In this document: in pieces, positions 15,504 to 27,558 of the stretch | Layout of the letters: every line of letters starts with the position of its first letter | Position numbering within the stretch: position 1 is the first letter of the stretch | DNA from: an uncultured Nioella sp. | GTDB taxonomy: Bacteria; Pseudomonadota; Alphaproteobacteria; Rhodobacterales; Rhodobacteraceae | Assembly: GCA_947495575.1 (NCBI GenBank) | Contig: CANLZL010000002.1 | Location: 310,001 to 374,000 of the forward strand | Reading direction: 5' to 3' | DNA length: 64,000 nucleotides | Translations under genes and position numbers: made by a program | The notes under the pieces: generated by a model | Seen by the model: only the letters and a program-made list of their open reading frames with translations | Told to the model about the DNA's origin: nothing | Databases searched by the model: none

Positions 15504-18179
15504 TCAGCTCTCCTTCAACACGGTTTCTGCCGCGGCGATTGCGGCATCCGCACCGCCGATTTCCTTGCCGCCGCCCTGGGCCATATCCGGGCGGCCGCCG
15601 CCGCCTTTTCCGCCCAGTTCGACAACGGCCGCCTTGAGCAGATCGACCGCCGAAACGCGACCGGTCAGATCGGCGCTGACACCGGCCGCCACAGCCACTT
15701 TGCCGCCCTGATCCGCCATCAACAACACGGCCGCACTGTCGCCCATCCGGGATTTGTGCTCATCAATCAGGCCCGGCAAATCTTTGCCTGTCACGCCCTC
15801 CAGAACCTGCGCCAGGAAGGTGATGCCGTTCACGTCCTTGTCTGCAGGCGCACCACCGCCACCACCGGCCATCGCCAGTTGCTTTCGCAAACTGGCGACT
15901 TCATTTTCCAGTGACCGCCGCTCCGTCAAAAGGGCCTGAACACGCTCAGCCACATCGCCGGGCTGCGCTTTCAGGGTCAGTGCAACTTCGGCAAGTCGGT
16001 GATCTTGACCGCTGAGGTAGTCAAATGCAGCAGCCCCTGTCAAAGCCTCGATCCGACGGACACCCGCGCTTGAGGCGCTGTCTCCAAGCGTCACGAACAC
16101 ACCGATATCGCCGGTTTGGCGTACATGGGTGCCGCCGCACAGCTCCAGCGAATAGGTGTCCCCATCCGCGCCTTTGCCCGATCCGGTCTGACGCCCCATC
16201 GAGACAACGCGCACTTCGTCACCGTATTTTTCACCAAAAAGCGCCTGCGCGCCAAGGCCGCGCGCATCGTCCGGCGTCATGATCCGGGTTTCAACAGGGG
16301 TATTCTGGCGGATATAGTCATTCACTTCCGCTTCGACCTGTTTCAACTCCTCAAGGCTAAGCGCCTTGGAATGGCTGAAATCGAACCGCAGCCGGTCGGG
16401 CGCGTTTAACGATCCGCGTTGCGCCACGTGATCGCCAAGCGCGCGGCGCAAGGCCTCGTGCAGCAAATGCGTGGCAGAGTGGTTGGCGCGAATGGTGCTG
16501 CGGCGGCCGTGGTCGACCTCAAGCTCTACCGGTTCGCCCTTGCTTATGACACCGGTTTCCACCGTCACTTTATGGGCAATGACTTTGCCCTCAGCAAACT
16601 TACGGGTGTCGGTGACCAAGGAGACATCATCGCGATTCTCAAGTCGCCGGATGACACCGGTATCGCCGACCTGACCACCGGATTCGCCGTAATAAGGCGT
16701 CTGATTGGTGATGATCCACCCTTCATCGCCTGGGTTCAGTGTATCAACAGCAGCCCCATCTTTGACCAGCGCGACCACCTGACCTTCGGCTTTCTCGGTG
16801 TCATAGCCCAGAAATTCGCTGGCGCCGTTGGCCTCCATCATTTCAAACCAGACCGCGTTGTCCGCCGCCTCGCCCGAGCCGGACCAGGCTGCGCGGGCCT
16901 TGGCCTTTTGGGCCTCCATCGCGCTGTCAAAACCGTCTGTGTCGACCACCCGGCCTTTTTCGCGCAAAGCGTCCTGCGTCAAATCAAGCGGGAAGCCATA
17001 GGTGTCATAGAGCTTGAAGGCTGCCTCACCCGGCAAAGCCGCGTCATCCGGCAGGCCCGCCAGCTCTTCGTCCAGCAGGCGCAAGCCGCGATCCAGCGTT
17101 TGGCGGAACCGGGTTTCTTCCAGTTTCAATGTCTCTTCGATCAGCGCCTGCGCCTGTCCCAGTTCTGGATAGGCCTGGCCCATCTGGGTCACCAGGGCGG
17201 GGACCAACCGATGCATAAGCGGATCCTGCGCGCCCAACAGATGCGCATGGCGCATGGCACGTCGCATGATCCGGCGCAGAACATAGCCCCGGCCCTCATT
17301 CGACGGCATCACACCATCGGCAATGAGAAAAGAAGTTGAGCGCAAGTGATCCGCAATCACTCGGTGGTGCACATTCTTGTCGCCATAGGGATCAACCGAG
17401 GTCGCATGGGCCGAGGCCTCGATCAACGATTTGAAAAGGTCGGTGTCGTAATTGTCATGGCTGCCCTGCAACAACGCGCCGATCCGTTCCAGCCCCATGC
17501 CAGTGTCAATCGACTGCATCTCCAGCGCCTTCATCGAGCCGTCTTCGAACTGCTCATTCTGCATGAACACAACGTTCCAGATCTCGATGAACCGGTCGCC
17601 ATCTTCCTCTGGGCTGCCCGGAGGGCCACCCCAGATATGATCGCCGTGGTCGTAGAAGATTTCAGTACAGGGCCCGCATGGCCCTGTTGGCCCCATCTGC
17701 CAGAAATTGTCAGAGGTCGCGATACGGATGATCCGATCCTCTGCCACGCCAAGTTTTTTCCAGATCTCAAATGCCTCGTCATCGGTGTGGTATACCGTTG
17801 TCAAAAGGCGGCTTTTGTCGATTCCGAATTCCTTGGTGATCAGCTCCCAGGCGAAGGGGATCGCCTCGGTCTTGAAATAGTCGCCAAAGCTGAAATTGCC
17901 GAGCATCTCAAAGAAGGTGTGGTGGCGCGCCGTGTAGCCGACATTGTCGAGGTCATTATGCTTGCCGCCGGCACGAACGCATTTCTGGCTGGTGGTTGCA
18001 CGTTGATAATCGCGATGCTCGACACCTGTGAACAGGTTCTTGAACTGAACCATGCCCGAATTGGTAAACATCAATGTCGGATCATTGCGCGGGACAAGTG
18101 GAGAGCTCTGTACCACTTCGTGGCCATTGCGGGCGAAGTAATCAAGGAAGGTGGAGCGGATATCGTTCAGGCTGGCCAT
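15504..18179 (-). CDS. alaS: Alanyl-tRNA synthetase
   Basis: This class II synthetase charges tRNA-Ala with alanine and edits misacylated Ser/Gly. The 891-residue length is normal. The N-terminal catalytic domain opens with [19 protein letters not shown], with [14 protein letters not shown] as motif region 1 and [15 protein letters not shown] in the core. The editing domain has the metal-binding [12 protein letters not shown], and further on [15 protein letters not shown] carries C and H ligands. The C-terminal DHHA1 domain ends with [15 protein letters not shown] chose ATG 18179 (MASLNDIR) over a start 12 codons upstream. Confidence 0.98.
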   Translation of the reverse strand: MASLNDIRSTFLDYFARNGHEVVQSSPLVPRNDPTLMFTNSGMVQFKNLFTGVEHRDYQRATTSQKCVRAGGKHNDLDNVGYTARHHTFFEMLGNFSFGDYFKTEAIPFAWELITKEFGIDKSRLLTTVYHTDDEAFEIWKKLGVAEDRIIRIATSDNFWQMGPTGPCGPCTEIFYDHGDHIWGGPPGSPEEDGDRFIEIWNVVFMQNEQFEDGSMKALEMQSIDTGMGLERIGALLQGSHDNYDTDLFKSLIEASAHATSVDPYGDKNVHHRVIADHLRSTSFLIADGVMPSNEGRGYVLRRIMRRAMRHAHLLGAQDPLMHRLVPALVTQMGQAYPELGQAQALIEETLKLEETRFRQTLDRGLRLLDEELAGLPDDAALPGEAAFKLYDTYGFPLDLTQDALREKGRVVDTDGFDSAMEAQKAKARAAWSGSGEAADNAVWFEMMEANGASEFLGYDTEKAEGQVVALVKDGAAVDTLNPGDEGWIITNQTPYYGESGGQVGDTGVIRRLENRDDVSLVTDTRKFAEGKVIAHKVTVETGVISKGEPVELEVDHGRRSTIRANHSATHLLHEALRRALGDHVAQRGSLNAPDRLRFDFSHSKALSLEELKQVEAEVNDYIRQNTPVETRIMTPDDARGLGAQALFGEKYGDEVRVVSMGRQTGSGKGADGDTYSLELCGGTHVRQTGDIGVFVTLGDSASSAGVRRIEALTGAAAFDYLSGQDHRLAEVALTLKAQPGDVAERVQALLTERRSLENEVASLRKQLAMAGGGGGAPADKDVNGITFLAQVLEGVTGKDLPGLIDEHKSRMGDSAAVLLMADQGGKVAVAAGVSADLTGRVSAVDLLKAAVVELGGKGGGGRPDMAQGGGKEIGGADAAIAAAETVLKES

Positions 18180-18281
18180 GTCGGCAGGGCCCCTTTCCGT
18201 CTGGCATTTTGGCAAGTCTTAAGCGGTTTAGCTCTGCCATTCGCCGCTGTCCACAGGACAATTGCTTGCCAACAGGGCCAG

Positions 18282-18310
18282 AAAAAGGGCGGCCTGTTTC
18301 CAGACCGCCC
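18282..18310 (-). terminator. Rho-independent terminator of recA
   Basis: On the minus strand the stem GGGCGGTCTG/CAGGCCGCCC (10 pairs with one G-U) closes a GAAA tetraloop and is followed directly by TTTTT. It lies 27 bases after the recA stop and before alaS, so recA and alaS are probably separate transcription units. Confidence 0.9.
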
Positions 18311-18336
18311 ATAACTGCAATTTGCAGCTGCAATTC

Positions 18337-19404
18337 CTAGTCTTCAAGAATATCCGGATCGCCACGATCCGCATCGAACTCAAGCCCATGCGCGGCGCGG
18401 ATCTTATCTTCGATTTCGATTGCAATCTCAGGGTTTTCCTTCAGAAAAACCTTCGCGTTTTCCCGTCCTTGGCCAACCCGTTCATCGCCGTAGGAAAACC
18501 AGCTGCCCGATTTCTCGACCACACCGGCCTTGACACCGAGATCCAACAATTCGCCAGTTTTCGAGATGCCTTCACCATACATGATGTCAAACTCGACCTG
18601 TTTGAACGGCGGGGCCACCTTGTTTTTTACGACTTTCACGCGGGTGGCATTGCCCACTACTTCATCGCGATCCTTGACCGCGCCGATCCGGCGAATATCA
18701 AGCCGAACCGAAGAATAGAATTTCAGCGCATTCCCACCGGTTGTGGTTTCCGGGCTGCCAAACATGACGCCGATTTTCATGCGGATTTGGTTGATGAAGA
18801 TCACCATGCAATTTGACCGTGCGATCGAGCCGGTCAATTTGCGCATCGCCTGGCTCATCAACCGGGCATGAACACCAACCGAACTATCGCCCATGTCGCC
18901 TTCCAGTTCCGATTTCGGCGTCAGGGCTGCCACCGAATCCACAACCACCATGCTGACGGCACCAGAGCGCACCAAAGTATCGGTGATTTCCAACGCCTGT
19001 TCGCCGGTATCTGGTTGCGAAATCAGAAGTTCATCCAGATCAACACCCAGCTTTCTAGCATAGAGCGGGTCAAGGGCGTGTTCCGCGTCTACAAAAGCGC
19101 AAACACCGCCCTTTTTCTGCTCCTCAGCAATGCAATGCAATGTGAGCGTGGTCTTGCCCGAGCTCTCCGGGCCATAAATCTCGATAATCCGCCCTTTCGG
19201 CAAACCACCAATCCCAAGAGCAATATCCAACCCGAGCGAACCCGTAGATGTCGACTCGATTTCGGCCACCGGATTATCCGCGCCGAGTTTCATGATCGAG
19301 CCCTTACCAAATTGGCGTTCAATCTGGGACAGCGCGCTATCAAGCGCTTTTTGTTTGTCTGCTTTCTTGCGGTCAGTCATATCGAGAAGGTTCGCCGTTG
19401 CCAT
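18337..19404 (-). CDS. recA: Recombinase RecA
   Basis: RecA forms ATP-dependent filaments on single-stranded DNA for homologous recombination and triggers LexA self-cleavage. Key segments are [20 protein letters not shown], Walker [26 protein letters not shown] (Walker B region), the L2 loop [17 protein letters not shown] with [10 protein letters not shown] before it, and a typical acidic C-terminus. The 355-residue form from ATG 19404 (MATANLLDM) is chosen. It has AAGGAG upstream and matches the family; the longer frame would run back through the SOS box. Confidence 0.98.
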   Translation of the reverse strand: MATANLLDMTDRKKADKQKALDSALSQIERQFGKGSIMKLGADNPVAEIESTSTGSLGLDIALGIGGLPKGRIIEIYGPESSGKTTLTLHCIAEEQKKGGVCAFVDAEHALDPLYARKLGVDLDELLISQPDTGEQALEITDTLVRSGAVSMVVVDSVAALTPKSELEGDMGDSSVGVHARLMSQAMRKLTGSIARSNCMVIFINQIRMKIGVMFGSPETTTGGNALKFYSSVRLDIRRIGAVKDRDEVVGNATRVKVVKNKVAPPFKQVEFDIMYGEGISKTGELLDLGVKAGVVEKSGSWFSYGDERVGQGRENAKVFLKENPEIAIEIEDKIRAAHGLEFDADRGDPDILED

Positions 19405-19455
19405 TTCTACAGGCTCCTTATTCCACACCGTGTAGTCCACGGCAATGATGCTCAT

Positions 19456-19470
19456 GTTCGCCTCTTGTTC
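19456..19470. promoter_or_regulatory. LexA (SOS) box of recA, GTTC-N7-GTTC
   Basis: The direct repeat GTTC-GCCTCTT-GTTC, read as GAAC-N7-GAAC along the gene, lies 52-66 bases upstream of the recA start. This is the known alphaproteobacterial LexA recognition pattern. Its position between promoter region and start codon is right for repression. Confidence 0.85.
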
Positions 19471-19588
19471 TGGTTTACTTTTGGGACCAAAAAGAGAACA
19501 TTTCAAGTAAAATATTGCGAATTTTAGTTTTTGCGACGAACAGTTAAGAAACTATTGAAATGAAGGCCGGAAGGCGGGGAATGGGCAT

Positions 19589-20188
19589 ATGTTGGTGTTT
19601 TGGAAACAGAAATTCGTTCTTTTGGCCGTTCCCAAGACGGGCACCACGGCCTTGGAACAGGCGCTGCTGCCCCTTGCCAGCGCCGCCATCTTGGATCCGC
19701 CGGGACAAAAGCACCTTCCTGCCCGGCAATATCACAATCGCCTGTCGAATTTTTTTGAGCAACGCGGCAAGCATCCGATGGAATTGGTCGCGGTCATGCG
19801 TGAGCCGGTTGACTGGCTGGGAAGTTGGTACAGGTATAGGTCACGCGACCAATTAGCAGGAAAGCCAAATTCAACAAAAGATGTCAGCTTTGACGAATTT
19901 GTCTTGGAATGGCTTAAGCCCAATCGCGCCGCGTTCGCTGACGTTGGCAGTCAGGCAAACTTTCTGTGTGACGACATCGGCAACTGCCTTGTCCATCACC
20001 TGTTCCGATATGATCGGATGTCAGATTTGATTGAGTTTGTGGAGAGCAAGTTATCCTGTCAGTTGACGCTCTCGCGGGAAAACGTTTCGCCCAGAAAGGA
20101 TCTGCAGCTCTCCGACACCGTGCGAGAAAAGCTGGAGCATCAAGCGGCAGCAGAATTTACCCTTTGGAAGTCTCTCGCAGCGGATTAA
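19589..20188 (+). CDS. Sulfotransferase-like protein
   Basis: This 199-residue protein begins with WKQKFVLLAVPKTGTTALEQAL, in which PKTGTTAL is the 5'-phosphosulfate-binding loop of PAPS-dependent sulfotransferases. The segment LVAVMREPVDWLGSWYRYR holds the 3'-phosphate-binding RxP...SW pattern. It is shorter than typical family members (about 250-300 residues) but ends cleanly, so it may be a compact type. Its stop overlaps that of the convergent cckA by 4 bases. Base composition is more AT-rich than recA and cckA. Acceptor unknown. Confidence 0.85.
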   Translation: MLVFWKQKFVLLAVPKTGTTALEQALLPLASAAILDPPGQKHLPARQYHNRLSNFFEQRGKHPMELVAVMREPVDWLGSWYRYRSRDQLAGKPNSTKDVSFDEFVLEWLKPNRAAFADVGSQANFLCDDIGNCLVHHLFRYDRMSDLIEFVESKLSCQLTLSRENVSPRKDLQLSDTVREKLEHQAAAEFTLWKSLAAD

Positions 20189-22479
20189 TGCAGTTGGCGC
20201 TGGACGGTTGCAGTCAGGTCAGACAATGAAAACGGCTTGGCCAAAAACACGGAATTTGGAACCTGGCCGCCCATTTTGTCGAAAGCGTCTTCCGCGTAGC
20301 CCGAAACGAACACAACCTTTACATCCGGTCGATCTTTGCGCGCCTCTCGCACCCAGGTTGGCCCATCCATTCCTGGCATGATCACGTCAGTGACAAAGAC
20401 ATCAACGTCAAGTTTGCTATCGGCCAGTTTGTCGAGCGCTTCCTCTGCGTTTTCGGCCTCTATCACGGTGAAACCACGCATCTTAAGCGCGCGGGAGGCA
20501 AAGGCACGAACCGAGGCCTCGTCTTCGACCAGCATGATGACGCCATCTGCGGCAATAGCGGGCAGGCTTTCCGCCTCCGGTTTGGGTTGAGGCGCCGCTT
20601 CGGTTGCCGGCATGTCGTAAACTGGAAAATAGAGCGAAAATTCGGTGCCGATGCCCGGCTCACTGTCGGCAAAAACGAAGCCGCCTGATTGCTTGACGAT
20701 CCCATAAACCATGGAAAGACCCAGTCCAGTGCCTTCGCCCGTTCGTTTGGTTGTAAAAAACGGCTCGAAAATCCGCGTGATCCGCTCAGGCGATATGCCG
20801 GTGCCGGTGTCTTTTACAACAATGCGCACATAGCGGCCGACCGGAACTTCGGCCTGATCCCGACACAGCGGTTCATTTAGATGTGTTACCTCGGTTGAGA
20901 TAAGGATCTCTCCACCCTCGGGCATCGCATCTCGCGCGTTGACAACAAGGTTCATGATCACCTGCTCCAATTGCCGCCGGTCGACCCAAATCGGAAGAAG
21001 CGCGACATCATGCTCTTGCTTTAGAACAATTTTTTCACCCACCAGGCGGTTCAAGAGGTGGGTCAATTCCGGCAATGCATCGCGCAGTTCCAACACTTCT
21101 GGCCGCATCGTTTGCTTGCGCGAAAACGCCAATAGCTGGCCCACAAGACTGGCCGCCCGATTGGCATTTTGGTTTATCTGAACCAGGTCGCCATAGTCCG
21201 GGTCACCTTCGTCATGGCGCAGCATCAAAAGATCACAATGGCCTGAAATGGCGGTCAATAAATTGTTGAAGTCATGGGCGACGCCCCCCGCCAGTTCACC
21301 GATTGCCTGCATCTTCTGGCTTTGAACAAATTGCTGTTCCATTGTTTTCAGTTCGGTCGCATCGTGCAAAACCCCCAGCAGAGTTGTTCCGCTCTGCCCT
21401 TCGATCCGCCCAAGAGTGATTTGCAGAAAGCATTCATCCTCCCTTCGGGCAGCGCGAACCATTTCCGGACGTGCTGGAATGCGTTCAACCAGAGTGTCCT
21501 GCAGCCAATCGCGGATCGGACGCCCCAACCCTTCGACAAGGCCACCCAAATTATGATTGCCGCCTTCAAAATTCAGAAGGGTCTGCGCCTGCGGGTTGGC
21601 TGCCAGAATGTGACCGTCCCGGCCAATATGGATCAACGCCACGGGCAGCGCCTCAAACGCTCGGGCGGCCACACTGTCTTCTGCTGGCAATAGTTCAACC
21701 GGCAAGGCATAAATTTCGCGCCTGCCATCCCCCGCTTCCAACTCCAGAGTCAAGACTTCAACCTCGCCTTCGGCACCCTTCATTGTGGCTCGTTGGCCCG
21801 ATTGGATGGGGAGGGCTGTAAACACGTCAGCCAGAGCCCTGAGCCGACTTCCGAGGATCTTTTTCATCGCTTCATTCATTGTCAGAATGGTGTTTTTTCG
21901 GCTGACCACCATCATCGGCAGTCCAATCCAGCCTGAACCTCGATGCGCGGCTTCGATCGCTTCTTCCACTCGCCAAACGGTGTCGCTGCCAATCCTGTAC
22001 GTCGTGATACGGACGGATCCGCGCGGCGTTACGATGGTTTCACGAGCGTTCTTATTCTGGATCAGCGCCGTTTCCTGCCTAAAAATAACCGCAGCCGAAT
22101 TGGGCAAAATGACCGAAATCGCGCGCGACACCGCCTGCCCGGCCCGGTCACCAAACCTGTCGCGCGACGCGCGGTTTTGAAACATGATGGAACCATGACT
22201 GTCCGTACAAAAAATAGGAACGGGATCATCCATCATAAACTCAGCAGCACGGTGAAAGCGCGAGACGTCCTTCGACAAAGATCGCTGGCGGTGAAATGCC
22301 ATCAGGATTGTCGTCAGGAAAATCGTACCCCCTGCTAGCGACAGGGCCAGAGTGTAGAGCGGTATTGGGGCAAACTGCGCAACGGAAACGCAGGTTGCGG
22401 CCAACAGGATCATGACCCAGCTCATGCGCAAACTGGCCCAGAAGGTCACTTTCGGGGTCACCACGGCCTGTTCGGACAC
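20185..22479 (-). CDS. cckA: Hybrid histidine kinase CckA
   Basis: CckA starts the CckA-ChpT-CtrA phosphorelay that controls cell cycle, motility and gene-transfer traits in alphaproteobacteria. The 764-residue protein has two N-terminal membrane helices (about residues 20-62), PAS-like regions near 80-180 and 270-375, and a HisKA domain with phosphoacceptor H402 in [14 protein letters not shown]. The HATPase has [14 protein letters not shown] and [13 protein letters not shown], and the C-terminal receiver has phosphoacceptor D698 in [11 protein letters not shown]. The upstream gap carries two CtrA-type boxes, which points to feedback from CtrA. Confidence 0.95.
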   Translation of the reverse strand: MSEQAVVTPKVTFWASLRMSWVMILLAATCVSVAQFAPIPLYTLALSLAGGTIFLTTILMAFHRQRSLSKDVSRFHRAAEFMMDDPVPIFCTDSHGSIMFQNRASRDRFGDRAGQAVSRAISVILPNSAAVIFRQETALIQNKNARETIVTPRGSVRITTYRIGSDTVWRVEEAIEAAHRGSGWIGLPMMVVSRKNTILTMNEAMKKILGSRLRALADVFTALPIQSGQRATMKGAEGEVEVLTLELEAGDGRREIYALPVELLPAEDSVAARAFEALPVALIHIGRDGHILAANPQAQTLLNFEGGNHNLGGLVEGLGRPIRDWLQDTLVERIPARPEMVRAARREDECFLQITLGRIEGQSGTTLLGVLHDATELKTMEQQFVQSQKMQAIGELAGGVAHDFNNLLTAISGHCDLLMLRHDEGDPDYGDLVQINQNANRAASLVGQLLAFSRKQTMRPEVLELRDALPELTHLLNRLVGEKIVLKQEHDVALLPIWVDRRQLEQVIMNLVVNARDAMPEGGEILISTEVTHLNEPLCRDQAEVPVGRYVRIVVKDTGTGISPERITRIFEPFFTTKRTGEGTGLGLSMVYGIVKQSGGFVFADSEPGIGTEFSLYFPVYDMPATEAAPQPKPEAESLPAIAADGVIMLVEDEASVRAFASRALKMRGFTVIEAENAEEALDKLADSKLDVDVFVTDVIMPGMDGPTWVREARKDRPDVKVVFVSGYAEDAFDKMGGQVPNSVFLAKPFSLSDLTATVQRQLH

Positions 22480-22527
22480 ATTTTGCCTCCCACACGATTC
22501 GGTCGAGACAATTTCACTGGAATTATC

Positions 22528-22542
22528 TTAATTGCTGATTAA
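22528..22542. promoter_or_regulatory. CtrA-type box TTAA-N7-TTAA upstream of cckA
   Basis: TTAA-TTGCTGA-TTAA has the exact 7-base spacing of the full CtrA binding motif and lies 49-63 bases upstream of the cckA start. It is the nearer of two such boxes in a gap of only 91 bases. Confidence 0.65.
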
Positions 22543-22559
22543 TCAAGCGCCGATATTCG

Positions 22560-22575
22560 TTAACAAACTGTTAAC
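22560..22575. promoter_or_regulatory. CtrA-type box TTAA-N7-TTAAC overlapping the upstream stop codon
   Basis: TTAA-CAAACTG-TTAAC is a perfect match to the CtrA consensus TTAA-N7-TTAAC. It overlaps the stop codon of the RsmB-like gene (22571-22573) and lies 81-96 bases upstream of cckA. Together with the box at 22528 it suggests direct CtrA control of cckA. Confidence 0.7.
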
Positions 22576-23740
22576 AAACAGGTTTTTTGGCTCTGCTCCA
22601 ACGCAATTCTGCAAGGAAAAACCCATCCGATTCCAAATCTATCCCAAAGTGTTTTTGCTGGAAGAGGTGCCATTCCGGATGACCCGCCAGAAACGCTGAG
22701 ATTATGGCCTCATTTTCATCAGAGAAATAGGAACAGGTCATATAGACCAACTGCCCCCCCGGCGCCGTCAATTGGGCGGCAGCGTTCAGAATATTTGCCT
22801 GGGTTTTCTGCAGATTTTCAAGCTCTGCGACGGACAGCTTCCATTTCGCTTCCGGGTCGCGCCTCCACGTGCCCGACCCAGAACAGGGAACGTCACAGAG
22901 CACAGCCTGATAGGGCGCTGAACGTGCAGGATCCGAGATCTCTGTTACGTTGATCCCTGCGCGTTGCGACCGGTTTTTCAGATCCTTCATACGCGCCGCA
23001 AAAGCGTCATGTGCAAAAAGCTTGGCCGCGGTTTCAGCGCCGATGGCGAGGCTTTTACCGCCGCCACCTGCACAATAGTCCAAAATCTTTCCCGATTGCG
23101 GCCAATTGATCGCCGCACAGGCCAGTTGAGGTGACAGATCTTGAATTTCAACCAGCCCATCCAGATAGGCCTGAGATTGATGCACCCGGCGCGGGTTCGA
23201 GGTGACTTCAAGGGCAAACCCGCCCCTGATCTCTGTTTCAACGCCGTCATTGTCCAGCGCGGTGCGGGCCTGGTCGACGCTGCATTTGCGCGCGTTCACG
23301 CGCAGGAAAAGTGGCGCGCGCGCGCGCATACGGCTGGCAATGTCAGGCAATTTCCCCGGAAATGCTTCTTCGAATTTCGGACGAAGCCAGTTCGGGATGT
23401 TCTCAACCACATCTGGCAATGGGGCAGTAAAATCTGCCTCTTCGGGGCTTAGGAGAACTGGCGCGTGGCCCTCGCCCGTGAACACTTCCTCCGGCGTGGT
23501 TCCATTGATGCGCATCAGGCCGATCATGACGCCGCGCCCAGTGCGCGTGCCCCCTGCCGCAACACAGCGCTCAAGCTGCCGCAAAGCGGCGTAAACATGG
23601 TCCCTGACCGCTGCCCGATCCTTGGACCCGGCATAACGGGCACCGCGCGCCCACACTGTCAGAGCCCGCTCAACTGGCTGGCCATCAAACCACCTGTCCA
23701 GCACATGGATTGCGGCTGCGACCCGCGCGGCGGGGGTCAC
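22571..23740 (-). CDS. RsmB/NOP-family rRNA (cytosine-5)-methyltransferase
   Basis: This 389-residue SAM-dependent RNA m5C methyltransferase has an N-terminal NusB-like helical domain (residues 1-120) and a catalytic domain. The SAM-binding segment is KILDYCAGGGGKSLAIG. Motif IV, VLCDVPCSGSGTWRRDPEAKW, and motif VI, YMTCSYFSDENE, each hold one of the two catalytic cysteines. The likely target is 16S rRNA, as for RsmB, but family members differ in site. It lies 31 bases beyond the 3' end of guaB and 91 bases upstream of cckA, all on the minus strand. Confidence 0.9.
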   Translation of the reverse strand: MTPAARVAAAIHVLDRWFDGQPVERALTVWARGARYAGSKDRAAVRDHVYAALRQLERCVAAGGTRTGRGVMIGLMRINGTTPEEVFTGEGHAPVLLSPEEADFTAPLPDVVENIPNWLRPKFEEAFPGKLPDIASRMRARAPLFLRVNARKCSVDQARTALDNDGVETEIRGGFALEVTSNPRRVHQSQAYLDGLVEIQDLSPQLACAAINWPQSGKILDYCAGGGGKSLAIGAETAAKLFAHDAFAARMKDLKNRSQRAGINVTEISDPARSAPYQAVLCDVPCSGSGTWRRDPEAKWKLSVAELENLQKTQANILNAAAQLTAPGGQLVYMTCSYFSDENEAIISAFLAGHPEWHLFQQKHFGIDLESDGFFLAELRWSRAKKPVC

Positions 23741-23771
23741 ATGATCACCTTAACATCATGTCGCAACGTAT

Positions 23772-25250
<1,479 letters not shown>

Positions 25251-25310
25251 TCAGTTGGCACCGCCATATCTCATGGGATTGCGCCAAGGGGAAGCCCCAA
25301 AAGCGTGCAG

Positions 25311-26012
25311 TTAACCGCGAAATCCGGTCGCAACTACGAATTTTTCCGAACTGTCCGACCGGCTGGCGCCGGGTTTCACATGCGCGACCTTGGTGAATTT
25401 CTGCTTTAGCAATTGCTGCAACTCACCTTCGGCACCACCGGCCAGCACTTTGGCAACAAAGGTTCCGCCCTCTTCCAACACGTCGAAGGCGAAATAGGCC
25501 GCTGCCTCACACAAGGCCATGATGCGCAAATGGTCGGTCTGTTTGTGCCCCGAGGCCGAGGCCGCCATATCGCTCATCACGACATCTGCCTTGCCACCCA
25601 GCCAGTCTTTGACCTTTTGATCGGCGTCATCCTCCATGAAATCGAGCACATGGGTCTCGGACCCCGCCACCTGCTCAACTTCCTGCAAATCAACGCCCAG
25701 AACGGTGCCGACGCGTTTGCCCGATTTTTCACCCAGGGCGTTCACCCTGCTGACGGCCACTTGCAGCCATCCCCCCGGCGCACAGCCCAGATCGACCACG
25801 CGCGCGCCTGGGACGAGGAACCGAAACTTGTCATCCAGTTCCAAAATCTTATACGCAGCACGGCCCCGGTAGCCCTCGCGCTTGGCGCGCTGGACATACG
25901 GGTCGTTTAACTGCCGCTCAAGCCAAAGGGTCGAGCTGAGCTTTCGCCCGCGCGCGGTTTTCACCTTCACGCGCAATTCGCGCTGCCCGCGCCCACTGCT
26001 CTTCTTGACCAT
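25311..26012 (-). CDS. rlmE: 23S rRNA (uridine-2'-O)-methyltransferase RlmE
   Basis: This FtsJ/RrmJ-type enzyme methylates the 2'-O of U2552 (E. coli numbering) in the large ribosomal subunit. The 233-residue protein has a basic N-terminus for RNA binding, [13 protein letters not shown] with the first catalytic lysine, the SAM motif [15 protein letters not shown], the acidic [18 protein letters not shown] with the catalytic aspartate, and [15 protein letters not shown] with the last catalytic lysine. RlmE and Ppx/GppA lie next to each other here, both on the minus strand and 132 bases apart. Confidence 0.95.
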   Translation of the reverse strand: MVKKSSGRGQRELRVKVKTARGRKLSSTLWLERQLNDPYVQRAKREGYRGRAAYKILELDDKFRFLVPGARVVDLGCAPGGWLQVAVSRVNALGEKSGKRVGTVLGVDLQEVEQVAGSETHVLDFMEDDADQKVKDWLGGKADVVMSDMAASASGHKQTDHLRIMALCEAAAYFAFDVLEEGGTFVAKVLAGGAEGELQQLLKQKFTKVAHVKPGASRSDSSEKFVVATGFRG

Positions 26013-26144
26013 ATCTGATGCCCTTACTGTCTGGACCCGCTCTTTACCGCGTCTTTGCCCAAAAGGAAAAGGCCCGCAAAAAACTGCGCGCAGAATGCCT
26101 AACCTTTGCCTGAAATACCTGCGCCGAAGGCGGCGAAGCCGATG

Positions 26145-27311
26145 TCAGAACGGCCCATCTTCCAAAACGCCATCTGACGACATCTGCGCGTAGAGCATCC
26201 CCTCACGCAGGCCGCGATCCGCAACAGAAAGGCGGTCCGTGGGCCAAGCTCTGAGAAGCGCCTGCAAAATGGCCGCCCCTGACATAATCAGGGAATGACG
26301 GTCACGACCGATGCGGGGGTCTTTGCGACGCCCGGTGGGGCCAAGGCTGAGGTAATCCTGAATGACAGAATCGATCTGGTCCGACGTCATCCTAAGGCCA
26401 TCCACTTTGTTCCGATCATAGCGACGCAACCCCAGATGCGAGGCGGCAACAGTTGTCACGGTCCCGCTGGTGCCGATGATCTGAAACCCTTCGCGGGCCT
26501 GATCGGCGGCATCGTCATAGGGTGAAAACTCGGACAGCTGTTCTTCGAAATACCAGCTCATCAACGCAAAACGTGCTCCGTCATCGGTCACATCGCGATA
26601 CTGATCTTTCAATGTGGCCACGCCAAGCGGAATGGAAATCCAATCGACAACCTTCGCCTTGGGGAACACGGTATCGGTATGGTCAAAACCCTGATGCAGC
26701 CGCATGATCGCGCGCGGGCGTTCAACGCGGGGAACCCGGCTAAGGTCAATCCAGACCAACTCGGTCGACCCCCCGCCGATATCTACTACCAAAAGCTGTT
26801 CGGTCTTGGTTGAAACCAAAGGCGCACAGGCGACCACGGCAAGACGCGCCTCTTCCTCAGGCTGGATGATTTCCAACTGCAACCCGGTTTCTCGGCGCAC
26901 AACTTCGATGAACTCACGCGCATTGGTGGCCCGTCTGCACGCCTCGGTCGCGACCAGCCGCGCCCGTTTCACATCATGGCGCATCAATTTTTTCTGACAG
27001 ATCTTCAAGGCAGACACAGTGCGCGCCATCGAGTGACGCGACAGGCGACCAGAGGCCTCTAACCCATGGCCCAACTGAACCGATTTTGAAAAGCTATCAA
27101 CCACATGCAACTGGGTTCCCTTTGGCTGCGCGATCAACATCCGACAGGAGTTGGTGCCAAGATCAAGCGCTGCATAAAGATCGGCGGGGTCAGGACGGAC
27201 GGTGGCGGGTTTGGGCGGCGCTGGTTGCGAAACAGCTGCGATCTGAGGTGTCCCCTCGGTCGCGCTTTGCTGCTTCGGCTTGCCCCGGCGGGGGCGACGG
27301 CGGCCCATCAT
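26145..27311 (-). CDS. Ppx/GppA family phosphatase
   Basis: This ASKHA-fold enzyme of the exopolyphosphatase/guanosine pentaphosphatase family has 388 residues. It has a basic, proline-rich N-terminal extension (about 40 residues), then phosphate loop 1 LYAALDLGTNSCRMLIA, RARLVATEACRRATNAREF with the catalytic-region arginines, EEEARLAVVA, phosphate loop 2 LLVVDIGGGSTELVW and GTSGTVTTVAA. It is shorter than E. coli Ppx and lacks a C-terminal HD domain, as is usual in alphaproteobacteria. It may degrade polyphosphate made or used by PPK2-type kinases such as the one at 52.4 kb. Confidence 0.92.
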   Translation of the reverse strand: MMGRRRPRRGKPKQQSATEGTPQIAAVSQPAPPKPATVRPDPADLYAALDLGTNSCRMLIAQPKGTQLHVVDSFSKSVQLGHGLEASGRLSRHSMARTVSALKICQKKLMRHDVKRARLVATEACRRATNAREFIEVVRRETGLQLEIIQPEEEARLAVVACAPLVSTKTEQLLVVDIGGGSTELVWIDLSRVPRVERPRAIMRLHQGFDHTDTVFPKAKVVDWISIPLGVATLKDQYRDVTDDGARFALMSWYFEEQLSEFSPYDDAADQAREGFQIIGTSGTVTTVAASHLGLRRYDRNKVDGLRMTSDQIDSVIQDYLSLGPTGRRKDPRIGRDRHSLIMSGAAILQALLRAWPTDRLSVADRGLREGMLYAQMSSDGVLEDGPF

Positions 27312-27328
27312 CCTGTCCCTTCGCTAAT

Positions 27329-27347
27329 GGTTAGGGAAAGCCTAACC
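27329..27347. promoter_or_regulatory. Inverted repeat upstream of the Ppx/GppA gene
   Basis: GGTTAGG-gaaag-CCTAACC is a perfect 7+7 palindrome ending 18 bases upstream of the Ppx/GppA start codon. It could be an operator or a leader hairpin. TTT follows on the plus strand, but no gene ends there, so a terminator is unlikely. Confidence 0.35.
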
Positions 27348-27433
27348 TTTGCAGCGATCCGACACAATGGCCGGGCTGACATTCATCATCATCATGAAAA
27401 TTTTGGGCCGACCCGGCTCTGGCCCTTACCTGT

Positions 27434-27465
27434 GCGACCGCTTAGGTAAAGCGCATTGAGGTCGC
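27434..27465 (+). other. Leader hairpin before the one-carbon operon
   Basis: GCGACC (27434-27439) pairs with GGTCGC (27460-27465) and encloses GCTT/AAGC (27440-27443 with 27449-27452). It lies about 95 bases upstream of the first gene of the operon. I compared it with the SAM-II, SAM/SAH, cobalamin and THF riboswitch cores I know and found no match. It may be a leader structure or incidental. Confidence 0.3.
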
Positions 27466-27558
27466 TGAGATACAAGTCTGTGTCGAAAACGGAGGCGGCA
27501 GGCTGGATTCGCTTTGCATAGAGTGCGCAAACCAGTCGCAATAAAGAAGGAGCGTCAG

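Noticed and set aside
16419-17339. 306-codon open frame antisense to alaS
   Set aside because: It lies wholly inside a certain alaS gene, has no domain, and is a codon-bias shadow common in GC-rich genes.
26097-27352. Identical 13-mer GCCTAACCTTTGC on both sides of the Ppx/GppA gene
   Set aside because: With about 64,000 x 1,300 position pairs against 4^13 possibilities, one such pair is expected by chance; no mobile element lies between.
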